Positions 54,763 through 64,000 of a stretch of DNA of 64,000 nucleotides are shown here, piece by piece (position 1 is the first letter of the stretch; each line of letters begins with the position of its first letter). A program made the position numbers and the translations under genes. The stretch comes from Linderina pennispora (lineage: Eukaryota > Kickxellomycota > Kickxellomycetes > Kickxellales > Kickxellaceae): NCBI RefSeq assembly GCF_002104995.1, contig NW_024468262.1, positions 372,001 to 436,000 of the forward strand, written 5' to 3'. Below the pieces are notes generated by a model. That model did no database searches. It worked only from the letters and a program-made list of their open reading frames with translations, and was not told the origin of the DNA.

Positions 54763-55470
54763 TCAGCGCTGGTTCGCTGCTGCTGGCAGCAGAATCGCCT
54801 GCTGCTGCTGCACGCCTCTTGCGCGGTTCTTTGTTGCTGGGGTGGTGCCAGAAGCATCGGCAGCAATGGCCGTAGAACGACGGAGCCGTTCAGGAATACT
54901 GCTTGAATCACAGAGTGACTGGAAAATGAGTCTGAAGTTTAGAACCGCTGCGAGATCGCGGTTCAAAAGCCGAGACGAATAGGCCCGCCTGCATTGTGCC
55001 ATGGCCCGCTTGCATGACTCGCTTGTACAGCGGGGAAGGCCATGGCACTTCACAGTTGGGTTCTTCGATCTCTGGTAGGGCCGCGGATTGGGAACATGCC
55101 GGAATGTCTGCAGTGACTTATCGCAGCAGAACGGGCACACCGACGATGTCCGGAATTCGTCGATCAGATAGACTTCAAAGCCATGGTGCTTGAACTTGTC
55201 GCGCCATCCCTTGCCACGAATCGGCGCATGGTGTCGGGCCATTGGTGCTGTTGACATTCGGGGTCCGGAGTCCCCCTGCGCCACCATAGACAAGGCCGAA
55301 GCGCATACGTACAAAGGCCAGACAGACGACCAGCCTTCCTTCTTCCCCTCAGTCACTTTTGAGAAGTTATTTTTCCATATATTCGATAACCACTCATTCC
55401 CCAAGTTAACAATTATCATGGCATGTAACTCGCCCATGCATGTCCTAGTCAGAGTCAGAGTCAGACACAT
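54763..55470 (-). pseudogene. 5'-truncated Fanzor (eukaryotic TnpB-like RNA-guided nuclease) relic
   Basis: The open frame's last ~175 codons (54763 to about 55290) match the C-terminus of Fanzor proteins. Visible are ARHHAPIRGKGWRDKFKHHG, then VYLIDEFRTSSVCPFC, HVPNPRPYQRSKNPTV, CHGLPRCTSESC (zinc ribbon Cys pairs), and LLNRDLAAVLNFRLI, whose Asp (codon 54954-54956) is the RuvC-III catalytic residue. The upstream part of this frame (55290-55470) has no Fanzor similarity and runs 26 bp into the 3' end of cyclin H, so RuvC-I, RuvC-II and the wedge/REC parts are missing. The relic cannot be an active nuclease. It lies in a 1 kb gap between RhoGEF and cyclin H. Transposon ends were not found. 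Fanzors process omega-RNA guides in related systems; no such RNA could be identified here. Confidence 0.83.
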
Positions 55471-56389
55471 ACGGCACCTCTGGGTTCTTGCTTTTATAGA
55501 GGCTGCTGCTCGGATTTTTCTCTGGGTTTCTGCAAAGAATCAGCTTGCGGTCAATGACCTGGGCCTCCTTCATCGATACCGGCTGGTACTTTCGGATCTC
55601 CTCCTGCACGTTATCCAAAATTGGATACAGGCTCTCCAGGGCCCTTGCATCGAACTGCGATGTCAAGTACTGGTCAACATCGCACCGCGTCTCGACTGCT
55701 GCCAATTTGATCGCGCCCAAGGCAATCTGGGCCGGCTGGTAATAAAACACCAGGTCAGTGAACACAGCCTGGTCAATGTATTTCTGCGCCAGCTCGTATG
55801 TCTTTTGCAACACTGTGATGTCCTCCACATATGTCTGCATATCCAAGAAGAATCCATACGCCGGCCGATACGGGTGGTGCACCGCCAGATCGAACTGCAA
55901 GCTCTGCGTCACAACAAACTCGTAATCGAGCACATCGCTGTTGGTCACTTTTGTGCGCGCCAGCGGCTTTGTGAAATCATCAATCTTGACAAACGAGTTT
56001 TCAACCTTGGTCGCCAGGTACAGGCATGCTAGCATGATGCCTTTTGGCGGGTAGTCAAACACGACGTTGTGCAGGTAGAACCGCTTCATGAATGTGATTG
56101 CGGTGGCCTTGACCGTGCTGTTGAACTTGTAGACCGTCGCATAGTCGCGGATCTTTTGCAGGTAGTAGTTTATCAGACCAAGCTCATCCGCTGGCGTCAG
56201 CATGTTGTTTTCGGCCTCGGCGGTGCGTGCCGAATTGCCATCGAGCGATGATTCGGCGAGCAGGCTCTGGCGCACGCGCGCGATTCCCTGCTGATTGTTG
56301 GCAGCACGCAGGGCGCTCAGCGAGCTGGGCGTGTAGCGCCAGTGCCGGAACTGTGATGACTGTTCAAAGAGCTCGCGCTTATCAGACAT
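55445..56389 (-). CDS. CCL1: Cyclin H homolog (TFIIH/CAK cyclin)
   Basis: Intact 314-residue frame from ATG 56389. Cyclin H (Ccl1, S. pombe Mcs2) activates the CDK of TFIIH that phosphorylates the RNA polymerase II tail. The start MSDKRELFEQSSQFRHWRYT is the signature N-terminal helix. The first cyclin box contains ATAITFMKRFYLHNVVFDYP and GIMLACLYLATKVENSFVKI; the second repeat has LQFDLAVHHPYRPAYGFFLD. The tail reads KSKNPEVPYVSDSDSD with Ser/Asp sites typical of CK2. A Fanzor relic lies directly downstream on the same strand. Confidence 0.95.
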   Translation of the reverse strand: MSDKRELFEQSSQFRHWRYTPSSLSALRAANNQQGIARVRQSLLAESSLDGNSARTAEAENNMLTPADELGLINYYLQKIRDYATVYKFNSTVKATAITFMKRFYLHNVVFDYPPKGIMLACLYLATKVENSFVKIDDFTKPLARTKVTNSDVLDYEFVVTQSLQFDLAVHHPYRPAYGFFLDMQTYVEDITVLQKTYELAQKYIDQAVFTDLVFYYQPAQIALGAIKLAAVETRCDVDQYLTSQFDARALESLYPILDNVQEEIRKYQPVSMKEAQVIDRKLILCRNPEKNPSSSLYKSKNPEVPYVSDSDSD

Positions 56390-56990
56390 CCTAGAGAATA
56401 GAGGTGATGTATGTTGTAAAATGCGTTTTATATTTCTCTCGGCGAAAAAGTACGAGAAATCGTATATCCGTGTTCACCAGCGAGGATCGATTATGGATTA
56501 GCCAGCCAATGTGCGCTATGACTCTCGCTGGCCAAATTACCAGGTGAAGAGCTCTGCATATATCTAGCATAGTCCCTGCCGCCCTCTCCGGTGGGTTGCT
56601 AGCCGTCTCTAGTAGAGATCCACTGCTAGCAATCAAGCGGCTGCTCTTTGGGGGACAGCTTACAAAAGTGCATGTATTCGCACATAATGCCGCTCTGCTA
56701 CACAATTCTACCCTGACAGCTTAAGGTGCTCGCTACATTGATCACATCCCGGACAGGTATGTCATCGAGGACCTTTTGATCAGGAACTCCTCCAGTTTTC
56801 AAAATAGCCAGCATGTCTGGGCTGGCAGCGCCAATGGAGGAGGTCTGACATTCTACCCCTGAAGTCGCACGTCGTCATCATACTCGTGGGTACCGCCTTC
56901 TCTTTCTTTTTCTGCTTTTCCTTACTCTTTTCCACCCCTGTTTTTTTTTTCATTTATTGTTCAATTTCAGCACCTATAAATTTCTGGATA
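56390..56990. promoter_or_regulatory. Bidirectional intergenic region, cyclin H / USP
   Basis: About 600 bp between divergent starts, with a T-rich tract (56895-56960) just before the USP start codon. No gene recognised. Confidence 0.45.
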
Positions 56991-59072
56991 ATGTCGTTTA
57001 TGAAATGGATGAGCGGTGGTAGTGGCGCTGGGAATGGGTCGAACGGGTCGACCGGAACTGTAAGCTTCAAAGCCCTCTGGGCACCGCTCATATCCCTCTT
57101 TTGCATTTACTCATACTCTCGCTCTCCTTAAATCTAGGCAACAGCCGGAAATGGGCAGGGCCGGTCGGACTGGCCAGACAACGACGACCGGTACTACGGG
57201 CTAGGTGAACGTTGGCAATACCTGCTACGCGAGCTCGATTCTACAGGCACTGTATTTCTGTCAGACGTTCCGTGACTGTGTCAACAACTACCCGTACCCA
57301 CGGCAGCTGCCCACGCTGCCTAGTGCGCAGGGCCACCACAGCGCATCGCACACGCATATACCAACACTAGAACGACCAAGTCAGCAGCAGCAACAACAGC
57401 AACAACAGCAGCAGCAGCCGCAGCAGCAGCGACGGGCAACAGCCACTGGCGACAATGCCATGCTAGGCAGTAGCAACTTTGTGACGCCTAAGGAGCAAGG
57501 CGGAAATGCGAACGAGAAGAGCCATGGGCTGTCGTTGCGGGACCGGGCATCTGGACTGCGGCGGAAGAAGGACCGGAGCCAGAGCGATGCCACACAGCTG
57601 AGCGGGTCGCAGGAGGCGGGAAATGGCACGGACAATGCGGGTGGTGAGCAGCGAGAGCGGTCCGTGATTGATATCCTGACCGAGGATCTGTCGAGTGCAG
57701 AAAAGTACCAGATTGACGACTCGATGTTTGCGTCGCTGAAGGACCTGTTCTGGTCAATATCCACGCGGATCCAGCGCTCAGGCAGCATATCGCCGCAGCG
57801 GTTCATCGGCAAGCTCAAGGAGTGCAACGAGCTGTTCCGCAGCAATGCGCACCAGGACGCGCACGAGTTCCTGAACTATTTGCTGAACGAAATTGTCGAG
57901 AATGTGGACAAGATATACCGTGACAAGAAGCTGGACGGGTGCACGGGCGCGCCGATCAATGCGCCGAACAAGTTCCGTGGCAGCACGTGGGTGCATACGC
58001 TGTTTGAGGGGCTGCTGACGAATGAGACAAAGTGCCTGAGCTGCGAGAATGTGACAAGCCGTGACGAGACGCTGCTGGACGTGTCGGTGGATATCCACGA
58101 GAACACGTCGGTGACAAACTGCCTAAACCAGTTCGCAGCAGGCGAGCTTCTCTTGCCACAACAACAAGTTTTACTGTGACAACTGTGGTGGGCTCCAGGA
58201 GGCCGAAGCGGCGGATGCGGCTCAAGCGGCTGCCAAACATCCTTGGCGCTGCACCTGAAGCGGTTCAAGTACCACGAGGGCCTGGGGCGGTACGTCAAGC
58301 TGTCGTACCGTGTCAACTTCCCCACGGAGCTGCGCGTGCCCAACACCACCGAGGAGACCGAGGACCTGCTGTACTCACTCAGCGCCATCGTGGTGCACCT
58401 GGGCGGCGGACCTTACCACGGCCATTACATCTCGATTGTACGCTCAGGCAACAAGTGGATTCTGTTCGACGACGACTGCGTCGACATCATCGACGAGAAC
58501 GAGCTATACAACTACTTTGGCAACTTCCCCAAACTTTGGCTCCGGCTATGTGCTGTTCTATGAACGCACTGACTTTGACCCGCTGCGGTTTGATCTGCCC
58601 AGGGCTTTTGAGGCTTGCGTGCGAGGCCAAACAGCAAGTGGAGGAGGAGCAGGTGGTGCCGGAGCCAGAGCTAGAGAAGCCACCCGCCAACCCCGAGGGT
58701 CCGCCCGGCAAGTTCTTTGCGCCAGCGCGCCCACCACCGCTGATCTCGACGACGCGGTCGTTCCACGGCGGCATTACCTCCGACAACATGAGCCCTGTGG
58801 CTATGAGCCCGGGCCCGATGAGCCCGTCGGGCATGCGCACACCGTCGGCGTCCACGGCGCAGATGGGCAGCACAATCATGCAGTCGGCGCAGGTGCTGGG
58901 GCGGGCCCACCCAGATGCGAACATAGCCAGGTTCTCGCAGTCGGTCTCGCCTGAAAGCAACCGAGCCAGCAGCCAGGGCATGGTGGTCCCGCCCACTGTC
59001 ACTGTCGAGAGCACATTGAGCCACTCGTCAGGGAAGGGCAGGTCGTGGTTTGGCCTCAGATCCAAGAAGTAG
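56991..59072 (+). CDS. Ubiquitin carboxyl-terminal hydrolase, USP12/46 (Ubp9/13) type
   Basis: Exon 1 56991-57059, a 78 bp intron (57060-57137, GTAAGC...CTAG), exon 2 to 59072; about 665 residues after six one-base skips (57204, 58147, 58208, 58245, 58531, ~58610). The catalytic Cys box is GLVNVGNTCYASSILQALYF. A long Gln tract and charged insert follow, then FRSNAHQDAHEFLNYLLNEI, zinc-ribbon Cys pairs (CLSCENV; FYCDNCGG), LHLKRFKYHEGLGRYVKLSY, and the His box GGPYHGHYISIVRSGNKWIL with DDDCVDI. All three catalytic residues (Cys, His, Asp) are present. The C-terminal ~150 residues are Pro/Ser/Met-rich. In other eukaryotes WD40 proteins activate these enzymes; a WD40 protein is encoded at 27-28 kb, but not of that family as far as I can see. 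Confidence 0.92.
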
Positions 59073-59243
59073 CTGTCACGTGTCAGTGTTCAAGATAAGC
59101 AGTCTCTATTTCGGGAGCGGCTGTTTTCTCGTCGCTTTTTCTCTCCAGCAGCGAACTTTTCATATTCTCTTTCTTACTCTTAATTGAACGCGCACCTTTT
59201 CCACTTGTTTGGTGTCTTTGTACTATTACTCCAGTTTCCTCCA

Positions 59244-60426
59244 ATGAGTGCTGCAGACGTAGAAATTGCTGTGGAGCCCGTCAAGGTCGATGTTGTCATC
59301 GAGGATACCAGCCCCGACCTTATTGCCGACAGCATCGCCCGGCCCCGCAGCGACTTCAAGTTCCCGTACTCAGGCCAGCCCGATATTGTGCGGTCTGCGC
59401 AAAAGGATCTGTTCTACCAGCAGCGTGTCCAAAGCGGGCTGGGCGAGGTTGTGCAGCAGCTGAAGGGCACTCGGTACTTCGCTACACACCAGCAGCAAAT
59501 CGAAGGCGCATCGAAGCTCCTCTACTATGCCCTGACTACTCTGACAGGCGCCCAGACATTGGGCGAAGAGTACTGCGGGATCCTGCAGGTTGACAAGCAC
59601 CTGACATACCCGGCGTTTGGACGCCGCTTTCTCATGGTCGTGTTGCAGGCAGGCGGTGGGTTCGGTGTGCTAGGCGTGTTGGCGAAGCTGCGCATGTGGC
59701 TGCAGAAGCGTCGGTTGCGTAGAGGGCAGATGAAGCCAGGGAAAACCGAAGGGGCCCTGGAGAGAGTGCAGGCATGGTCGCGGAGCGGCATGTGGAAGAA
59801 GCTGGGCATGGCACATTTGGCGGTGTTTTACTTTACTGGTGCGTACTACGGCTTCGCGAAAAGGATCACGGGCATTCAGTACGTCTTCACACGGAGGCTG
59901 CGGCAGGGAGAGGAGGACAGTGGGTACGAGATTTTGGGTGCACTGCTGGCAGTGCAGCTAATGGTTCAGACCGCGCTGCAGTTGTGGAAAAAGGGACAGG
60001 ACGAGGATGAGGATAGCGATGATGAAGACGAAGAGGACGAGCCAAAGGACCTTGAAGTGGTCGGTGACGGAATTCGCCCACGAGAAGACTGGGGAAGAGG
60101 CCGACGAGAAAAAGACTGAGGGGAGGTTGGATGAGAAGAATGAGGATAATGAGGATAATGTCGAAGAGGGTACTGAGGTGGCCAAAGACGACGAGGAAAT
60201 GACTGGCGAGCCTTCTGATGTAGACATGGAGGCGCTCCGTCGGTTCACATCCAGCGCTCAAAAGTGCACCCTCTGCCTATCGCCCCGCAGCCACTCCGCA
60301 TCCACGCCCTGTGGCCACTTGTTCTGCTGGAAATGTGCCTTCGAGTGGTGCCAGACCCACCCGGAATGCCCACTGTGCCGCCAGCCCGTCCGCCTCAACC
60401 AGATCCTGCCAGTGTACAACTACTAA
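59244..60426 (+). CDS. PEX10: Peroxisome biogenesis factor 10 (RING E3 ligase)
   Basis: About 393 residues from ATG 59244 ([12 protein letters not shown]), one surplus base at 60054. PEX10 forms the retrotranslocation ligase with PEX2 and PEX12, ubiquitinating the PTS1 receptor PEX5 in the peroxisomal membrane. The N-terminal pex2/10/12 domain has [20 protein letters not shown] and several membrane segments ([40 protein letters not shown]). An acidic linker ([15 protein letters not shown]) contains the shift. The RING finger is intact: [20 protein letters not shown], then CWKCAFEWC and CPLCRQPVR. The stop is only 5 bp from the convergent NUFIP1-like stop. Confidence 0.95.
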
Positions 60427-60431
60427 GCTCT

Positions 60432-61158
60432 TCATTTCTTGAACAAAAGATCGTATTTAACCGGAACCTGGAAGTACTCGCTCTCGACGATGTGCTTGAG
60501 ACACTGCCAGATCCGATAGTTTTCTCGCTCAATGTCTTTTGCTAGCAGCATACCCAGCAGGCTGCCTGTGCGCTGTACCACTGGTTCCTCCGCAGCCGCC
60601 TTCTCCTCTTGCTTTTGCTTGACCGACTCTGGGTGTGCAAACGGGCATTTAGTGCCTTTACGGCACGACCGTTTCAAAAAGTACTTGCATACACGCAGCT
60701 TCCGCTTATCCTCGTTCGGCGCCATGCTCTTTGGCAGGAACGGCGCGGCTTTGATATTTGGTTTTGCCGACGTTTGTTCGGGCGCGCTATCTGAACTCGA
60801 ACCCGAGTCCGAGTCAGACCCGTAGCCAGCTAGCATGTTCAACGGGTTGGTTTCCTCTTCACGTTTGCGTTTATTTGACTGTTCGGCTGTGTTGGTGGGC
60901 GATTTCGCAGAGGCATCTTTTGTTGGATACTTGCTCTTGCGTTCAGCAATCCATGCTGCAATATCCTCAGGTGTTTCGAGCTTGCGCTGCCGGATCAGCG
61001 GATGTATTTGGTCGGCAACGCTGGCTGATAATAGGCTGGCTGCTGGGTGCCGACGGTGGTTGAGTGTCTGGCGTGCTTTGGATATGTGCAAGAAGAAAGT
61101 CATCGCTAGTGGGTGCCTCAGGGGCTTCGGATGCGTGGAATGAGAAGAACGAGTCCAT
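60432..61158 (-). CDS. NUFIP1/Rsa1-like protein with CCCH zinc finger
   Basis: About 241 residues from ATG 61158 (MDSFFSFHASEAPEAP), one surplus base near 61020. The NUFIP1 conserved segment reads LIRQRKLETPEDIAAWIAER followed by KSKYPT, which in the family binds Snu13/15.5K and recruits R2TP for box C/D snoRNP assembly. A charged, Ser/Asp-rich middle (GYGSDSDSGSSSDSAPE) leads to a CCCH finger VCKYFLKRSCRKGTKCPFAH. The last ~60 residues form helices (LLGMLLAKDIERENYRIWQC). A nuclear/nucleolar role is inferred from the family. Confidence 0.85.
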
Positions 61159-61402
61159 TGGTATATAGCGTAGAACAGTAGCATGCTGCACCAATTAATA
61201 TGACGTCTAGTGGGCCATGGGTCCCTGGGTAGGTGCCCGAGAACAAATCCTAAAAGTATGGTACAATTTTTTGGGATTGAGGTGGGGAATAGAGTTTATT
61301 TTTCATTAGTTGGAGTTCAATGACCAGAGCTCGTCACTGCTCAGAATCGTATCGTATATATCATCACGTATGTACACTAGCATGTAGACATTCTCAGTTC
61401 TG

Positions 61403-62960
61403 TTAATGAAGCCGCGGCGGTCTGCTCCTCTGGATCACCACTGGGCTCGGATCAAGGTGCGCATCAAATACATCCCGATCGTGCTCTGGCTGCACATCTC
61501 CGTCAGCAAATGTCACCCAGTTGCCATGCCCTTTTTAGCTGCAGGCTACAGGCGAAATACCGGTCCTGGTGTGCTTTGCCATTGTGGAAACAGACCGCGT
61601 AGAGCCTGTATATCCACGGGTGCGACAGGTCTGCATGGTCCGAGGCATATGACTGTAGGTCAAGCATCCGCGGATAATCGAATCGATGTGCAAGCTCCTG
61701 TCCACCTTTGCCACTGCTGTTATTGCAAATACGGTTCAAGTGAATGTGGAGAACTGGCGGTATTCTGTCAAATGCAACAGTCTTTTCAAAGATAGAGGCA
61801 GGGATGGATGCAGAGTTTCTTTGGTTTGCAGTATCTGCCAAGAGCCTGGCTCACGTCGCTGCACCCCTCAGTATCGATGCTCAAGTCGTGAATGTTACTT
61901 CGTCCAAGCTCTCGACCTGTTGCCTGACATATCGGTTAGGGTGTAGCGTTTAGTTGCTTGGAACAATATCGAAATAGCCCCAGCAGCTGGACTCTCTTCA
62001 GTCGTATCTCTCAGAGATGCGATGATGTCGTTGAGGATACGCCTCGTCCCAAGCATCTCTGACGTTTGACTATCCATGAATTTGAGTGCGTCACATACTA
62101 CTCGAGAATCAGCCGGTTTACTCCATGTCTGTAGACTTGTGAATAGGTGTCGAAGTGATTCGGGGAGACAGAAGCTATCCCCCGAAATATGACTAGGCGA
62201 AAGAAATACAACCTGCCGGAATATCCTTATATGGAACAGGACCTGCAGTAGAGCATTCACACTAGGGCATGTCTGGCTGTCTCAGCTATCCCAATGTCAA
62301 GGATGTCGTGGGCTCTGGCCGTTCAATAGCTGCTCATCCCAAAGGTTCCCGGTTTCATCCTCGATTACCCGCACGTATGCACTAATCCTCAATGAGCTCT
62401 GCTCAATTACCGGCCTTGGTCCCTGGCAACGGACCAAGTCGCTGTACTTTTCGAATTCATCCATGCCAAACCGTCTTTCCGCAGCAGAAAACCGATGCTC
62501 AAACGTCTGCACTCGCCTGATGCTCGGATTAAACGGATTTGACATGACCAGCGCAAAATAAACGCAGGCTGACCACCCGATATCGTCCTCGTTTGGATGA
62601 GCCACCAGAAAAGCTGATGTATAGTCTGCAATATTGGTGCCTTTTGGGTAGAACGCAACCTGGAATTCCTGCCCAGCCACAACAAACACACGGCTATATG
62701 CAGAGTAGGCGAGATATGGCCAGTTATCGACTTCCCAGTGAATGCAACCATGGCCGCGCTCTTCATATCCACTGATATAGTGGCAGGTGCGACTCAAAGA
62801 ACCTCGAGTTGTCGGTGGGCGAAATGGCTCGGAACCAGCTACCACTTGTGTTTTGGCGCTGCTGGGGCGGGTCGATACTGAGTTCTATTGGGCGTGCAGT
62901 GGCTGTGTCCACCAGCGCATACTCGGGCAAACTGTCTGACTGTTGCTTAGCGCTATCCAT
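61403..62960 (-). CDS. MATH-USP protein, USP7/Ubp15-like, probably inactive
   Basis: From ATG 62960 (MDSAKQQSDSLPEYALVDTA) the MATH/TRAF-like domain reads IHWEVDNWPYLAYSAYSRVF, QEFQVAFYPKGTN, and RVQTFEHRFSAAERRFGMDE, then LRISAYVRVIEDETGNLWDE. The USP part contains TCPSVNALLQVLFHIRIFRQ (catalytic Cys retained), LFTSLQTWSKPADSRVVCDA, IPPVLHIHLNRI and YRLYAVCFHNGKAHQDRYF. In USP7 the last block ends GGHYVVYL; here the catalytic His position is Arg (QDRY). NWVTFADGDVQ matches the Asp box. Frames must be stepped near 62785, 62270, 61900 and 61525. It is shorter (about 500 residues) than USP7 and lacks the C-terminal ubiquitin-like domains. Either a pseudo-deubiquitinase or a decaying paralog. 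Confidence 0.75.
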
Positions 62961-64000
62961 TTATGTAATCTTCAGAATGAGGTGAATGGAAAGCAATTCG
63001 AGAGAAGAGAGGGCAACAAGATAGCGCTAGCCAATAGTGATGTACCCAATTGGCCTCGCGTCTGCATGTCAACCCGCTTCCACACAAGTTGACTTGGCGA
63101 TCCGCTTGGCCTTATATCGCTGCTGCAATAAACGGCATCATGCAGCACTGCTTAAAGTCGTTTCTCATCTTCGCCAAGAAACTTCAGATGTGCAACAGTC
63201 ACCTGTTCTTGCCCATGAATGATGCTGGATGCTCAAGCCAAGACTTGCTATTTCCGCACTGGACGGTTTACGTATATTGGTGCTTTTGTGTTTAGTAAAT
63301 GAGGGTTTATAGAGGCAATATTAAGCACTCAAGAAAAGGAGAGGAAAAGAGGAAAGGCGACCTGTGCGGCTACACCAGATGCGTCTATATATAAAATCAT
63401 TGGTGCCATATACACAAGGTACCTTTCAAAACAGTCAGTTTGTGCAGCTTGCCAGAGGTTTGATGTTGTCTCCATTGTGTACGGATGTAGCAGGGCTCTC
63501 ATTGGCGTCTGGCTTGCCACCACTTGGGTCAGCCGACATGTTGATGTCAGGGACAGCCAGGGCGGGTGCACAACAAGTGTAGCGTCCTATATTTCCCCAC
63601 CGGAAACACCACACGCAGCCGAGTATCTCGCTGGTCTCTTACGGTATTACATCCAGGCACAAATAAATAGTGCCATTATATGCCCATACACCAAAGAACA
63701 AAGGGAATCTGCACCCGAGGGGAATACAGAAAGATTTTTGTGTCATATAGCACACTGGTCTGGCTACTACGCCAGCTGGGACGAAGCCATGGGTCGGTAA
63801 CGGAGACTGGTTCTGTTCACGACGCCTACAGTGGCTGCGGAGGGTTTCTGAATTATCATGAAATACAGCAAGAATACAGCCTGTGGTTGCCAAACAAGCC
63901 TGTTTTGTGTACAGGAGATGGCTTGGCTGTTCATAGTTCTTCCTGCGCCAATCCGTTGCTTTGTGTGATGAGCGTGGAAGCATATTTGAGTAGATGTACA
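62961..64000. other. Right-edge region, only weak coding signals
   Basis: About 1 kb beyond the USP7-like gene. A minus-strand ATG at 63539 opens MSADPSGGKPDANESPATSV, which has the look of an N-terminus but stops after about 34 codons. A minus frame at 63639-63983 has some protein-like stretches (GCILAVFHDNSETLRSH). Both may belong to another family member or relic. No confident gene. Confidence 0.3.

Noticed and set aside
57393-57430. CAG/CAA tract as an expansion-type repeat locus
   Set aside because: It encodes a modest Gln run with mixed CAG/CAA codons inside a USP insert, a common benign low-complexity feature.
1-64000. CRISPR arrays, insertion sequences with terminal repeats, rRNA genes
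   Set aside because: No regularly spaced direct repeats, terminal inverted repeats with a transposase, or rRNA-like sequence were seen on reading both strands.

Overview
The window reads as nuclear DNA of a gene-dense, moderately GC-rich fungus. It carries about 27 protein genes on both strands, mostly conserved eukaryotic housekeeping genes. Intergenic gaps are short, and the few introns are small (78-239 bp where measured, plus one of about 377 bp in RPL38) with GTAAGN donors and YAG acceptors. A bifunctional HIS7, a fungal-type eIF5B intein, PTS1/PEX10 peroxisomal genes and the lack of any animal or plant gene point to a fungus. An early-diverging (zygomycete-like, perhaps Kickxellomycotina) lineage is my inference, not something the sequence proves. 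No bacterial operon structure, rRNA, tRNA or CRISPR array was recognised.

Layout. 0-6 kb: 3' part of an unidentified gene, HIS7, RPC34 (Pol III), the U-box cyclophilin PPIL2, and convergent SWC2/VPS72. 6.4-11 kb: FUN12/eIF5B interrupted in its GTP-binding P-loop by a 399-residue intein. 11.8-14 kb: two small uncharacterised genes. 14.4-19.6 kb (minus strand): an ArfGAP-UBA protein, a CRAL-TRIO lipid-transfer protein, an RUS/DUF647 protein. 20.4-24.6 kb: an apparent fusion of a degenerate sirtuin-like domain with an RNF10/Mag2 RING protein, then CDC123. 24.6-28.3 kb: TFG2 (TFIIF beta), a peroxisomal enoyl-CoA isomerase-like protein, a WD40 protein. 29-34.2 kb: the corepressor SIN3. 35-38.4 kb: gene-poor, AT-richer island. 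38.4-44 kb: a large acidic protein with a possible C-terminal W2 domain, and an MCT-type transporter. 45.2-49 kb: RPL38, exosome RRP42, ERO1. 49.6-54.5 kb: a PKA-type kinase and a RhoGEF. 54.7-56.4 kb: a 5'-truncated Fanzor nuclease relic behind cyclin H. 57-63 kb: a USP12/46-type deubiquitinase, PEX10, a NUFIP1-like snoRNP factor and a USP7-like pseudo-deubiquitinase.

The most striking global property is that about two thirds of the genes can only be read full length by skipping one extra nucleotide at one to many places. I can locate more than 40 such sites, nearly all of them +1 (one surplus base), and only two -1 candidates. Eight conserved genes totalling about 9 kb have none. Assembly insertion errors are the simplest explanation, but the strong one-sidedness and uneven distribution deserve a check. 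Gene coordinates below span all such sites, so a naive translation of these intervals will break.

Functionally the window mixes translation initiation (eIF5B, CDC123 for eIF2 assembly, possibly an eIF2B-epsilon-like W2 protein), transcription (Pol III, TFIIF, TFIIH cyclin, SIN3, SWR1), RNA processing (exosome, PPIL2, NUFIP1), signalling (PKA, RhoGEF), ubiquitin turnover (two USPs, RNF10, PEX10) and organelle functions (ERO1, peroxisome, lipid transfer). Adjacent genes do not form an obvious pathway.
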